Assembly: GCF_002915595.1 (NCBI RefSeq) | Contig: NZ_PQGG01000035.1 | Location: 62,001-126,000, forward strand | DNA length: 64,000 nucleotides | Direction: 5' to 3' | Origin: Zhongshania marina | Lineage (GTDB): Bacteria; Pseudomonadota; Gammaproteobacteria; Pseudomonadales; Spongiibacteraceae | In this document: in pieces, positions 25,284 through 33,975 of the stretch | Layout: each line of letters begins with the position of its first letter | Numbering within the stretch: position 1 is the stretch's first letter | Made by a program: the position numbers and the translations under genes | Notes under the pieces: generated by a model | Told to the model about the DNA's origin: nothing | The model's input: only the letters and a program-made list of their open reading frames with translations | The model's database searches: none

Positions 25284-26296
25284 AGCAACTCCGGAATTAA
25301 CCAGCGGCTTACGCTGTTTGCCCAGTTGGTAAATAAATTGGCGGTGGGATTGTCGAGGTATTTGCGATAACCGCGGCACACCATGTCGAGGCGGCGTTTA
25401 TCCATTGCCAAATTATCGACTTGAAGCCAGTCGCGGTAAGGGTGGATTAGCCCCCACTGCGGGTCGTCGATAAGACTGTTCGGAAGACGGTAATGCAGCG
25501 TTGGCCGCGCTTTGACGCGGTCGTCACTTACGGTGCGGCGCAGGCGCTCGTCGTCGATGTGTGAGAATAGCGGCAGCATGTCTAATGCGCGGTTGCGGGT
25601 TGGGTTGTACTCTAAATAATCGTCGATGAGTTGATTGATATCTGGGGCGTAATCCTCCCTCAATAATAGGCGAACATAGTCTTTTCCAAAGGGATCGACG
25701 TAGGAGGTGAGGCGACGGCTAAAGTCCACATCGCAGCGCATTTTTAACCAGTCGTATAGGCATAAAAATGCCCGTAGATAGTCGCGTATGGTGTCGGCAC
25801 TACAGTCGGGCATTTCGGGATTTAATTGCAATCCAAACGCATTTTTTGCCGAGGCGTGGGTGCCCTGGGCGTCCGAGTCGCGGAGTTTTTGAAACAGGGT
25901 TTCCAGTTGCCACAACTCATCCATTGCGATTGGTGGCGCCACGACTTCAAAGGGCACCAGTTGCTTGGCGATGGCACCAACAATGGCTTCGGCCAGTTCT
26001 TCTAAGTCGTTATTGTCTGCGGATTCGCGACGCTCGCGGCTGATGCGCTTGATGTAGGAGAAGTCGAGCTCAACGCCAAATTTACCTAAGGAGGTATCAA
26101 CGACATTGATTTCATAGTCAGATACCGCGTCGGCTTTGCCGCCGTAAAGCGAAATAATGGTGTCGACGATATCGCTAATTTCCATGCCGGTGAATTCAAT
26201 TTCTACCCCCAGCCGCCGCACCTTGCTTTCAGCAGTTTTACTGTGCTGCGGCAGTGGCCACAGCGACTTGCGATATTGATCTAGGGAATTATTCAT
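25280..26296 (-). CDS. GS-like amidoligase (Amidoligase_2)
   Basis: Predicted ATP-dependent amide-bond ligase related to glutamine synthetase and gamma-glutamylcysteine ligase. The 338-residue protein has G-V-E-I-E-F (30-35, metal-binding Glu pair), F-G-V-E-L-D-F (73-79), F-E-V-V-A-P-P (116-122) and N-A-F-G-L-Q-L-N-P-E (152-161), the marks of the PF12224 family. ATG 26296 has GGAGA 7 bases upstream and overlaps the end of the upstream permease gene by 8 bases; an ATG at 26320 lacks such a site. The stop overlaps the amidotransferase start. The products of this family are unknown; small peptides or modified metabolites have been proposed. Confidence 0.87.
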   Translation of the reverse strand: MNNSLDQYRKSLWPLPQHSKTAESKVRRLGVEIEFTGMEISDIVDTIISLYGGKADAVSDYEINVVDTSLGKFGVELDFSYIKRISRERRESADNNDLEELAEAIVGAIAKQLVPFEVVAPPIAMDELWQLETLFQKLRDSDAQGTHASAKNAFGLQLNPEMPDCSADTIRDYLRAFLCLYDWLKMRCDVDFSRRLTSYVDPFGKDYVRLLLREDYAPDINQLIDDYLEYNPTRNRALDMLPLFSHIDDERLRRTVSDDRVKARPTLHYRLPNSLIDDPQWGLIHPYRDWLQVDNLAMDKRRLDMVCRGYRKYLDNPTANLFTNWANSVSRWLIPELL

Positions 26297-27362
26297 TGCT
26301 ATCTCCAATGATATGAGCAAGGGGTAATAGGCGCTCGGTGTGTTGGCAAACTACCTGAAATAAGGTGAGTAGGGGCACGGCAAGTAAAACTCCCGGTGCA
26401 CCCCATAACCAGCCCCAGAAAAATATCCATAAAAACACCACGATGGGGTTTAGGCTAAATCGTAAGCCGTGAACAAAGGGGTCGATAAATTGACCGGTGA
26501 AGGCGGTAAATAGTCCGTATGAAAGCGGCGCGGCAATAATGGCGGCGGGGTTGCTATAGCTTACCGCACTGACGATGGTAAATAATATGAGGGTGATGCT
26601 CACGCCGAGATAGGGAATATAGCGCAGCAATGCCGCGACTGCGCCCCACAGCGCGGGGTCGGGAAAGTCCGCGAGCCAAAGCCCAAGGGCGGTTACCGCC
26701 CCCACTGAGATATTGACCGCTGTAATAGTTAATAGATAGCGGGACATCTGCGTTTGTGCCAGTTCGGCAATGCGCGTCACTACGGCTTTATCGCGCTGGG
26801 TGGGCAGGCTATGGATGAAACGCTTCATGAGCGCCTCGCCGGAGGTTAATAAGAAAAACAGCAGAATAATGCTAAGGGTGCCGTAAACACCGAAGTTTTT
26901 GGCAATTTCTCCTAGCTCTGAACGCCAGCCCGCGTCAGCAATAACGACCTGAGTTAATTGCGGGTCACTGGGGCTGGCACTGAATTCTTTTGCGAGGGAG
27001 TCGATACTGCGGCTGGCGGCGTCGACATTATCATTATCGCTATTGACGTTGCCGAGTTGGTCGCGCAGTACCTCCACGGCCTCAGGCACCCGTTGCAACC
27101 ACTCACTGGCGGGGGAGGCCAATGCATAGACGCTCCCGGTAATAGCGCTTAAGCCTAGGGTCATAATAATGATTGCAGCGATGCTGCGGGGCAGGCCTAT
27201 TTTTTGTAAGCGGCTGACGGCGGGCGCGAGTAACAGCGCGAAGATAAGCGCCAGTGTAATCGGAAGCATCACGTCTCGGGCGACTTGCAGGGTGTAAAGC
27301 ACGGCAAGTATGGCAATAATTTTAATGGCCCAGTCGGACTTGTTAGGTAGGTTTGTATCCAT
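26289..27362 (-). CDS. AI-2E / PerM-family permease
   Basis: A 357-residue integral membrane protein with about seven to eight hydrophobic segments and the family's long cytosolic/periplasmic insert (about 85-155). Conserved stretches include A-L-I-F-A-L-L-L-A-P, L-R-Y-I-P-Y-L-G-V, and near the C-terminus G-x-P-G-V-L-L-A-V-P-L. Members export autoinducer-2 or act as Na+/H+ antiporters or general permeases, so substrate cannot be inferred. It heads the operon with the amidoligase, GATase and YqaA genes (8- and 4-base overlaps), suggesting it moves a metabolite of that pathway. Confidence 0.88.
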   Translation of the reverse strand: MDTNLPNKSDWAIKIIAILAVLYTLQVARDVMLPITLALIFALLLAPAVSRLQKIGLPRSIAAIIIMTLGLSAITGSVYALASPASEWLQRVPEAVEVLRDQLGNVNSDNDNVDAASRSIDSLAKEFSASPSDPQLTQVVIADAGWRSELGEIAKNFGVYGTLSIILLFFLLTSGEALMKRFIHSLPTQRDKAVVTRIAELAQTQMSRYLLTITAVNISVGAVTALGLWLADFPDPALWGAVAALLRYIPYLGVSITLILFTIVSAVSYSNPAAIIAAPLSYGLFTAFTGQFIDPFVHGLRFSLNPIVVFLWIFFWGWLWGAPGVLLAVPLLTLFQVVCQHTERLLPLAHIIGDSNE

Positions 27363-27603
27363 TGTTTTGTCTTTTTTGAGTGAGCGTGGCTACCGTGTTT
27401 TTTAAAAGCTAAGCCGGCGGCTGAGTGTCTTAAGTGTAGCGGCGGATTATTGCTTACTGCTTACGTCCGTCTCGCAGATTCGGTTTTGCGCGCCAGTCTC
27501 GCTATGTGTTGGTTTCTGTTCGGCGGTGTTTATTGGCTTGTGTTCGCGGCAACAGCGCCGGTTTACGAAACTGATGTCGATGAGCTGTGTAAAACACAAA
27601 GGC

Positions 27604-27789
27604 CTAGCTTCGTTCACGGGGGCCGGTAAACCACCATATTACGAGACCGATGAAGGGAAGGAATAAAATGAGGACGATCCAAAGTAGCTTGGTCGTTGAG
27701 GTTTCGCGACTTTGCACAATATTAAGAATGGCCCAAATATCGGCAATAAATATAAGAAATCCTAATACGCCGCTTATGTGAAACTCCAT
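27604..27789 (-). CDS. PLDc_N-domain small membrane protein
   Basis: A 61-residue protein with two hydrophobic helices (about 7-26 and 36-55) and the P-F-I-G-L-V-I-W-W-F-T-G-P-R motif. This is the N-terminal membrane domain found on cardiolipin synthases, here without a phospholipase domain. AGGAG precedes ATG 27789 by 7 bases. Such stand-alone proteins are common; role unknown. The 241-base region between it and the permease gene shows only an unconvincing 41-codon plus-strand frame. Confidence 0.8.
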   Translation of the reverse strand: MEFHISGVLGFLIFIADIWAILNIVQSRETSTTKLLWIVLILFLPFIGLVIWWFTGPRERS

Positions 27790-27897
27790 GTCACGCTCCT
27801 GATAAATCTGTTCCTCAGCTGCAAAAACATGCCAAGGTGTTTAATTCATTCAGTTTATAGAGTAGTTGAGCGGCGAGGAGTTCACCAATAATGGGGT

Positions 27898-27921
27898 TAG
27901 GCCCCTAGAGCACGGGGCCTA
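27898..27921 (-). terminator. Hairpin downstream of dapD
   Basis: Perfect 8-base arms TAGGCCCC / GGGGCCTA (27898-27905 / 27914-27921), 17 bases after the dapD stop on the minus strand. No T run follows, so it may be a transcript-end hairpin rather than an efficient intrinsic terminator. Confidence 0.45.
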
Positions 27922-27937
27922 TATCAGGACAAATGGC

Positions 27938-28972
27938 TTAGTTGTGGGCGTGCAGCATCTCGTTTAGCGCAATGGCTGACTTATTCGTTAATACTTCAAT
28001 AGCGCCATTTTTAGAGTTGCGACGGAATAACAGGTCAGACTGTCCAGACAGTTCGCGGGCCTTGCTGGTGCCGGCAATTGCGCCGTCAGCGTCGATCATT
28101 GTCACTACTGATCCTGCGGTAATGTAGAGACCCGCTTCGATGGTACAGCGGTCGCCCAGTGGTATGCCCACGCCCGCATTGGCGCCGATCAAACACTCTT
28201 TGCCGACAGAAATAATAATATTGTTGCCGCCAGACAGCGTGCCCATTGTTGAGCAGCCGCCGCCTAGGTCTGAGCCTGAGCCGACCATTACGCCAGCAGA
28301 AATGCGGCCTTCAATCATGCCTGGGCCTTCGGTGCCGGCATTAAAGTTAACAAAGCCTTCGTGCATGATGGTGGTGCCTTCGCCAAGGTAGGCACCTAAA
28401 CGCACTCTTGCGGTGTGGGCAATACGAACCCCAGTAGGGACCACGTAGTTGGTCATTTTGGGGAATTTATCCACCGACATCACTTCTAGCATTTCGCCGT
28501 TGAGGCGGGCTTGTAGCTGACGCTCGGCGAGCTCGCTAATATCAACAGCGCCTTGGTTTGTCCACGCGACATTTGGCAGCGCGCCGAACAAGCCGGTCAA
28601 GTTGATGCTTTGGGGTTTAACAAGGCGATGTGAGAGAAGGTGGAGTTTCAAATAACCTTCCGGCACTGAGCCTGGTGCATCGTCACTGCTTAACAGGGTG
28701 ACGACTAAGGCTTGATTGCCACTGGCGAGTTTTGCTGCGGTTGCGGCTTGCGCGCTGTCGGCGGCCGAGATCGCTTCGGCAATCTGCGCCATTTGCTCAC
28801 TGCTTACGGCGATGGCGGTATTGCCTTGCAGTGGAGCAAGGACCGACTGCACCGCTTCGACTAGCTCAGCTGATGGATTAAGCAGCGGGCTTGGGTAGAA
28901 GGTGTCTAGCCATTCGCCTTTGTTGTTTTGAGTGCCGAGGCCAAGGCCGAATGCGAAAGATGTTTGAGTCAT
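27938..28972 (-). CDS. dapD: Tetrahydrodipicolinate N-succinyltransferase
   Basis: Succinylates 2,3,4,5-tetrahydrodipicolinate in lysine/DAP synthesis. The 344-residue length equals the Pseudomonas-type enzyme, longer than the 274-residue E. coli form. A left-handed beta-helix of hexapeptide repeats (about 185-310, e.g. G-E-G-T-T-I-M-H-E-G and G-N-N-I-I-I-S-V-G-K-E) forms the catalytic trimer. The N-terminal domain is the extended type. Last gene of the map-glnD-dapC-nth-spx-dapD cluster on the minus strand. Confidence 0.95.
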   Translation of the reverse strand: MTQTSFAFGLGLGTQNNKGEWLDTFYPSPLLNPSAELVEAVQSVLAPLQGNTAIAVSSEQMAQIAEAISAADSAQAATAAKLASGNQALVVTLLSSDDAPGSVPEGYLKLHLLSHRLVKPQSINLTGLFGALPNVAWTNQGAVDISELAERQLQARLNGEMLEVMSVDKFPKMTNYVVPTGVRIAHTARVRLGAYLGEGTTIMHEGFVNFNAGTEGPGMIEGRISAGVMVGSGSDLGGGCSTMGTLSGGNNIIISVGKECLIGANAGVGIPLGDRCTIEAGLYITAGSVVTMIDADGAIAGTSKARELSGQSDLLFRRNSKNGAIEVLTNKSAIALNEMLHAHN

Positions 28973-28993
28973 TGTTGCGTCTCTTTGGATGAT

Positions 28994-29353
28994 TTAAAGG
29001 GTGTGTTGCGCGAATAGCGCTTGATAGTCGGCGGCTTTAAACCCGAGGTGCAGGGTGCTACCGGTGTCGAGTAGGGGGCGTTTCATTAGCGTTGGGTGCT
29101 CTAGTAGCAATGGTACAGCGCTGCTGGGATTCAGTGAGTCGCGCTGCTCTGCAGGCAGCTGCTTCCAGGTGGTGCTGCGCTTATTGACTACGGCATCTAG
29201 GCCTAGCTGATCTAGCCAATTAGTTAGCTGCTCGGCGTTGAGCGGGGTGTCGCGAACATCTTGGAATGCAAAATCAATATTATGTTGTTCAAGCCAGCGT
29301 CTGGCGGCGCGAACGGTATCGCAGTTCTTGATGCCGTAGAGTGTTGTGCTCAT
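28994..29353 (-). CDS. Spx/MgsR (ArsC-like, YffB) family protein
   Basis: A 119-residue thioredoxin-fold protein. Y-G-I-K-N-C-D-T-V-R-A-A-R-R-W-L places the active Cys at residue 10, and the R-P-L-L-D-T-G motif of the ArsC/Spx family follows. It is usually annotated as an arsenate reductase-like protein, but YffB types prefer glutathione chemistry and physiological function is unclear. ATG 29353 has AAGAGA upstream and begins at the family start; the longer frame to 29419 is unlikely. Position between dapC and dapD is conserved in pseudomonads. Confidence 0.87.
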   Translation of the reverse strand: MSTTLYGIKNCDTVRAARRWLEQHNIDFAFQDVRDTPLNAEQLTNWLDQLGLDAVVNKRSTTWKQLPAEQRDSLNPSSAVPLLLEHPTLMKRPLLDTGSTLHLGFKAADYQALFAQHTL

Positions 29354-29456
29354 GGAAATTCTCTTATTGCGAACAAGGGTTGAAAGCTCGGCCCTTAAGG
29401 ATAACAAATTCTCCGGCATGGATCACGGCGGCAAGTGCTGTCATACCAGAGAGTCG

Positions 29457-30110
29457 CTAGGGCTTATGAACCTGTTTGGGCTTTCTTCTGCGCGGATAAC
29501 AGGTGGTGCATATTTCACAGACCGTGCCGTCGCAGCCTCTGGCGCTGCAGAACTCGCGACCGTAAAAAATGATCTGCAGGTGCAGGGCATTCCATTTTTC
29601 TTTAGGGAAGAGGGATTTTAAGTCCTTTTCGGTCTGCACAACATTTTTGCCGGTGGTAAGCCCCCAGCGTTGAGCTAGGCGGTGAATATGGGTATCTACC
29701 GGAAAAGCAGGTACCCCAAAGGCTTGGGCCATTACCACGCTGGCTGTTTTGTGGCCAACGCCCGGCAGTGTCTCTAGCGCTGCCATGTCTTGGGGGACGA
29801 CCCCATTGTATTTTTCTACCAAAATTTCTGACAGTCGTTTTATGGCGCTGGATTTTTGCGGCGACAAACCACAGGGGCGAATAATGGCGCGGATTATTTC
29901 CACGTTTTGCTTGGCCATATCAAAGGGATTGTCGGCCAGCTCAAATAGCGCGGGGGTGATTTGATTGACCCGCGCGTCGGTGCATTGGGCAGAAAGTAAT
30001 ACCGCGACCAATAAGGTGTAGGGGTCTTTGTGGTCTAGCGGTACTGGCTGTGTGGGGTAGAGTTCCTGCAGGCGCTCAGCAATATAGGCAGCGCGTTCTT
30101 TTTTTAGCAT
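29457..30110 (-). CDS. nth: Endonuclease III-family DNA glycosylase/AP lyase
   Basis: Base-excision repair of oxidised pyrimidines. The 217-residue HhH-GPD protein has L-P-G-V-G-H-K-T-A-S (helix-hairpin-helix with catalytic Lys) and V-D-T-H-I-H-R (catalytic Asp). The C-terminal cluster has Cys188, 193, 198, 201 and 204, whose spacing (x4, x4, x2, x2) differs from the canonical C-x6-C-x2-C-x5-C iron-sulfur loop. It overlaps the end of dapC by 7 bases. It may be a divergent branch of the Nth family rather than the usual gammaproteobacterial nth. Confidence 0.87.
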   Translation of the reverse strand: MLKKERAAYIAERLQELYPTQPVPLDHKDPYTLLVAVLLSAQCTDARVNQITPALFELADNPFDMAKQNVEIIRAIIRPCGLSPQKSSAIKRLSEILVEKYNGVVPQDMAALETLPGVGHKTASVVMAQAFGVPAFPVDTHIHRLAQRWGLTTGKNVVQTEKDLKSLFPKEKWNALHLQIIFYGREFCSARGCDGTVCEICTTCYPRRRKPKQVHKP

Positions 30111-31324
30111 TGGCCTTGGTCACCTGTCGCTTGCTTGTTCAGGCTTTGCACATAGGCTTTTATGCGCCGCGCGCCCTCTGCACATTGCTCTGCTTCGGCA
30201 ACGAGGGCCATACGCACATAGTTTGCACCGGGGTTATAGCCGGCAATCTCCCGCGATAAATAACTGCCGGGCAGCACAGTAACGTGCTGTTGGGCAAACA
30301 GGCCACGGGCAAATTCCGTGTCGGCTATTGGGGTTTTTGCCCACAAGTAAAACGATGCATCCGGTAGGCTGACGTCGAGGCAGCCGTCGAGAATATCGAG
30401 TACTTCACCGAATTTTTTTCGGTAGAGGTCTCTGTTGGCAACAACATGGCTTTCGTCATTCCAGGCCGCCACACTGGCTAACTGATGTTGAATTGGCATG
30501 GCGCAGCCGTGGTAGGTGCGATAGAGCAGAAAATCTTTGAGAATTGCCGCGTCGCCGGCAACAAAGCCAGAGCGCAAGCCCGGTAGATTTGAACGCTTTG
30601 ATAAGCTGTGAAACACCACGCAGCGCTGAAAGTCATTGCGGCCCATTTCGGCGCAGGCTTGAAGCAGCCCCGCTGGCGGATTCGCTTCGTCAAAATACAG
30701 CTCTGAATAGCACTCATCACTGGCAATAACAAAGTCGTAGCGATCGGCCAAGGCAATTAATTTTTGTAGTTGCTCGCTGCTCATCACTGCGCCACTGGGA
30801 TTGCCCGGTGTGCAGATAAATAACAGTTGGCAGCGCTGCCAGACCTCCTCACTGACGGCGTCAAAATCGGGGATGAATCCGTTTTCGGGGTGGCAGGCTA
30901 AGAATTCTGGTTTTGCGCCGGCAAGCAGGGCTGCGCCCTCATAAATTTGGTAAAAGGGGTTGGGGCTACAGACCAGCGCATCGGGGCCGGCGTTGACCAC
31001 GGTTTGGGCAAAGGCGAATAAGGCTTCCCGTGTGCCGTTGACGGGGAGAACTTGGGTTTCGGCATCTAGCCCATTTAGTTGAAAGCGTCGACAGGCCCAC
31101 TCAGAAATAGCCTGTCGTAATTGGGGAATACCTTTGGTGGTGGGGTAATTGCTTAATTTGTCTAAGTTTTGCGTAATCGCGGCGCTAACAAACTCGGGAG
31201 ATTGATGCTTTGGTTCGCCGATGGACAGGGCAATCGCAGGCAGCGACGGTGCGTTTATCCCTTTAAATAAGGCGTTTAACTTTTCGAAGGGGTAGGCCTG
31301 TAGAGAATTTAAGTGCTGATTCAT
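30104..31324 (-). CDS. dapC: Succinyldiaminopimelate transaminase
   Basis: PLP-dependent class I/II aminotransferase of 406 residues, converting N-succinyl-2-amino-6-ketopimelate to N-succinyl-LL-DAP. Key features are S-L-S-K-R-S-N-L-P-G-L-R-S-G (PLP lysine), C-T-P-G-N-P-S-G-A (cofactor/substrate loop) and A-S-D-E-C-Y-S-E-L-Y (PLP Asp and Tyr). Its start overlaps the glnD stop by 4 bases. The context with dapD two genes downstream supports DapC over other aminotransferases. Confidence 0.92.
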   Translation of the reverse strand: MNQHLNSLQAYPFEKLNALFKGINAPSLPAIALSIGEPKHQSPEFVSAAITQNLDKLSNYPTTKGIPQLRQAISEWACRRFQLNGLDAETQVLPVNGTREALFAFAQTVVNAGPDALVCSPNPFYQIYEGAALLAGAKPEFLACHPENGFIPDFDAVSEEVWQRCQLLFICTPGNPSGAVMSSEQLQKLIALADRYDFVIASDECYSELYFDEANPPAGLLQACAEMGRNDFQRCVVFHSLSKRSNLPGLRSGFVAGDAAILKDFLLYRTYHGCAMPIQHQLASVAAWNDESHVVANRDLYRKKFGEVLDILDGCLDVSLPDASFYLWAKTPIADTEFARGLFAQQHVTVLPGSYLSREIAGYNPGANYVRMALVAEAEQCAEGARRIKAYVQSLNKQATGDQGQC

Positions 31325-33975
31325 AGGGTTTTACTATTTGCCTTTTCATCGAGTTCGCGACAGATCGCCTGCTGAATTTCTTCGCAAAGCTTGGCGTCGT
31401 CTATCGGGCGTTGATTTTCGTCAGTAATGAAAAATACGTCTTCCACCCGCTCGCCGAGGGTCGCGATTTTGGCGTTCTGAAGTTGTATATGGTACTGGTT
31501 GAAAATACGCGCTAAACGCGCCAGCAAACCTGGGCGGTCGGGGGTAATAACCTCTAGTACCGTTTGGCCTTTGTTGAGGTCAGTGGTCATGCTGGTTCGG
31601 GTCGGTGTTGAGAACAGGCGCATTTGACGTGGCGTGCGGCGACTGACCGCTGAAAAGCGTTCGGGGTGCTCAAGGTGCTCGCGCATAAATTCAATAATAT
31701 GGGCAATGCGGCTTGGGTTGTCGCCAATGGATTCGCCGTCTGCGCCCAGCACGTAGAATGTATCTAGGGTGTAGCCGGTGCCGCTATTGTAGATGCGGGC
31801 GTCTTGAATACTTAGGTCGAGTTGTTCCATGGCCTCAGCGAGTAGCGCAAACAAGCCCACCCTGGCGCGGGTGTGCACGAAGATTTGGCTGACGCCGGCA
31901 TGGTCAAGCAGGCCGCCTTCTTTCACCAATACAACGGTGGCATTGGCCTTGACGCGATTGGCGATGGCGCGGGTATGCCAAACGATGTCGTCAATTTGCT
32001 CGCGGATGAAATAGTCTTCGCCGGTGTCTGCCCAGAGGGCGCGAATTTCAGTCTCGGTAAAGCCGTAGTCCTCTAGCTTTTCTATAGCGCCGAGTTGGGT
32101 TTCGGCAATCCATTCTTGCTTATCAATGGGGTTCTCTAAGCCGCGACGAAGAGCGCGGCGAGTTTCTGCGTAGAGCTGGCGCATTAGGGAGGCGCGCCAC
32201 GATGTCCACAATGTGGGATTAGTGGCGTTGATGTCGGCAACCGTGAGGCAGAAGAGATAGTCGAGATGCTGAATGTCGCCCATTGTGAGGGCGAAGTCGC
32301 GAATAACCTCGGGGTCTTGGATGTCTTTGCGCTGAGATACAGAGGACATCTCAAGATGCTTTTCGACCAGCCATGATACTAGGTTCCCGTCGCGTTTGTT
32401 CAGACCTAATTGCTCGCAAAATTCCCGTGCATCTACGGCACCTAGGCTGGAGTGGTCGCCACCTCGGCCTTTGGCGATGTCGTGAAACAAGCCCGCTAAA
32501 TACAAAAGTTCTGGCTTGGGTAGACGCTGCATTATCCGGCACGCCATCGGGTATTTTTCAACCATGCTTGGATAGCGGAAGCGGCTGATATTTTTAATCA
32601 GCTCTAGGGTGTGGGCGTCGACGGAATATATATGGAATAAGTCGTGCTGCATTTGGCCGACAATACCGGCAAAGGCGGGAATAAATTTGTCGAGGATGCC
32701 AAAGCGTTTCATGCGACGTAAATTAAGCGCTACCCGTTGGGGAGAGCGCAGCAGCTCTAAGAAATAGCGCTTGTTTTTAGGGTCGGCGCGAAAGCGGTCA
32801 TCAATTAAGTGGTGAGATTTGCGGATAAGGCGAATTGTGCTGGCTCTCACCCCGTCGATGGCGTTATTGCTCGCCATCAGGACAAAGATTTCCATTAGTG
32901 CCGACGGCGTTTTGTTAAACACTTTGGCATTGCATACTTCTATATGGCCGTTGCGGACGCGGAAGCGGTTGTTAATTTCGAAGACGGTTTCTGCCTCGCA
33001 GGCGCGCAGAATGGTTTCGTCAAAGTGTTGCATCAACACGTCATTCAGCTCGCCAAGGTGCATTACCCAGCGGTAGTACTGCTGCATAAATTGCTCAACG
33101 GCGAGTTTGCCATCGCCGTCGGTAAAGCCAAATTGCTCAGCTAGTGTTCGCTGGTGGTCAAATAGTAGGCGGTCTTCTTCGCGGCCGGCTAATAAGTGCA
33201 GGGCGAAACGCATCTTCCATAAAAAGTCTTGGCCCTCTTTTAAGGTTGCCAGTTCTTCTTCGTTAAGGAATTGGCGCTCAACTAATTCGTCGATGGATTG
33301 GGCGCCAAAATGGCGTTTAACCACCCAGCCAATCATTTGAATATCGCGTAGGCCGCCGGGTGAGCTTTTAATATTAGGCTCTAGATTGTATTCCGAGTTG
33401 GCAAATTTGCGGTGGCGGGATATTTGTTCATCCCATTTTGCGCGGAAAAAGTCGCTGCTTGGCCAGATGTTCTCAGGGCCAACCCTTGTCATTAGTTCAG
33501 TGTGCAAATTAGTATTGCCCGCCAAGGTCCGCGATTCCATCAAGTTGGTAGCGACGGTAATGTCTTCTTCGGCGGTTTTTGTACATTCGCTGAGGCTGCG
33601 AACGCTATGGCCTATTTCTAGATTGATATCCCAAAGTAGGGTAATGAGGTTTTCGATATTTTCGCGATAGTCGTGACTGTTGTCGCTGGTCAATATCAGT
33701 AGGTCGATGTCTGAGTAGGGGTGTAATTCCCCGCGGCCATAACCACCAACAGCGATTAGAGCGATGTCGTCGCCCCACTGATAGCTTTGCCAAATACCTT
33801 GCAATAGTTCGTCAATGCGCTGGGAGCGCAGGGTGACTAATGAGCGAATATCTTCATTGGCCTCAAACCGCGTCTTTAGGTCAGATGCCAGCGTTTTTAA
33901 GTAGTTTTTGTAGGTCTTTATCGCCTGACCGGGCTGGGGCAGCGCGTGGATATCCGGTAGTGCAGATTGACTCAT
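31321..33975 (-). CDS. glnD: Bifunctional PII uridylyltransferase/uridylyl-removing enzyme
   Basis: Senses glutamine and (de)uridylylates the PII proteins GlnB/GlnK. The 884-residue product has, in order, a nucleotidyltransferase domain with GGYGRGELHPYSDIDLLIL (77-95), a GlnD PII-uridylyltransferase helical domain, an HD domain with H-D-I-A-K-G-R-G-G-D-H-S, and two C-terminal ACT domains that bind glutamine (the last from about 805). Start ATG 33975 abuts the map stop directly. Full-length and apparently intact. Confidence 0.96.
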   Translation of the reverse strand: MSQSALPDIHALPQPGQAIKTYKNYLKTLASDLKTRFEANEDIRSLVTLRSQRIDELLQGIWQSYQWGDDIALIAVGGYGRGELHPYSDIDLLILTSDNSHDYRENIENLITLLWDINLEIGHSVRSLSECTKTAEEDITVATNLMESRTLAGNTNLHTELMTRVGPENIWPSSDFFRAKWDEQISRHRKFANSEYNLEPNIKSSPGGLRDIQMIGWVVKRHFGAQSIDELVERQFLNEEELATLKEGQDFLWKMRFALHLLAGREEDRLLFDHQRTLAEQFGFTDGDGKLAVEQFMQQYYRWVMHLGELNDVLMQHFDETILRACEAETVFEINNRFRVRNGHIEVCNAKVFNKTPSALMEIFVLMASNNAIDGVRASTIRLIRKSHHLIDDRFRADPKNKRYFLELLRSPQRVALNLRRMKRFGILDKFIPAFAGIVGQMQHDLFHIYSVDAHTLELIKNISRFRYPSMVEKYPMACRIMQRLPKPELLYLAGLFHDIAKGRGGDHSSLGAVDAREFCEQLGLNKRDGNLVSWLVEKHLEMSSVSQRKDIQDPEVIRDFALTMGDIQHLDYLFCLTVADINATNPTLWTSWRASLMRQLYAETRRALRRGLENPIDKQEWIAETQLGAIEKLEDYGFTETEIRALWADTGEDYFIREQIDDIVWHTRAIANRVKANATVVLVKEGGLLDHAGVSQIFVHTRARVGLFALLAEAMEQLDLSIQDARIYNSGTGYTLDTFYVLGADGESIGDNPSRIAHIIEFMREHLEHPERFSAVSRRTPRQMRLFSTPTRTSMTTDLNKGQTVLEVITPDRPGLLARLARIFNQYHIQLQNAKIATLGERVEDVFFITDENQRPIDDAKLCEEIQQAICRELDEKANSKTL

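Noticed and set aside
25284-25379. N-terminal extension of the amidotransferase-like peptidase
   Set aside because: It would overlap the amidoligase by about 100 bases; the GTG at 25283 has a good GGAG site and a GTGA overlap.
27504-27629. 41-codon plus-strand frame with a hydrophobic start in the gap between the PLDc_N and permease genes
   Set aside because: No ribosome-binding site; it overlaps the end of the PLDc_N gene on the other strand and matches nothing I recognise.
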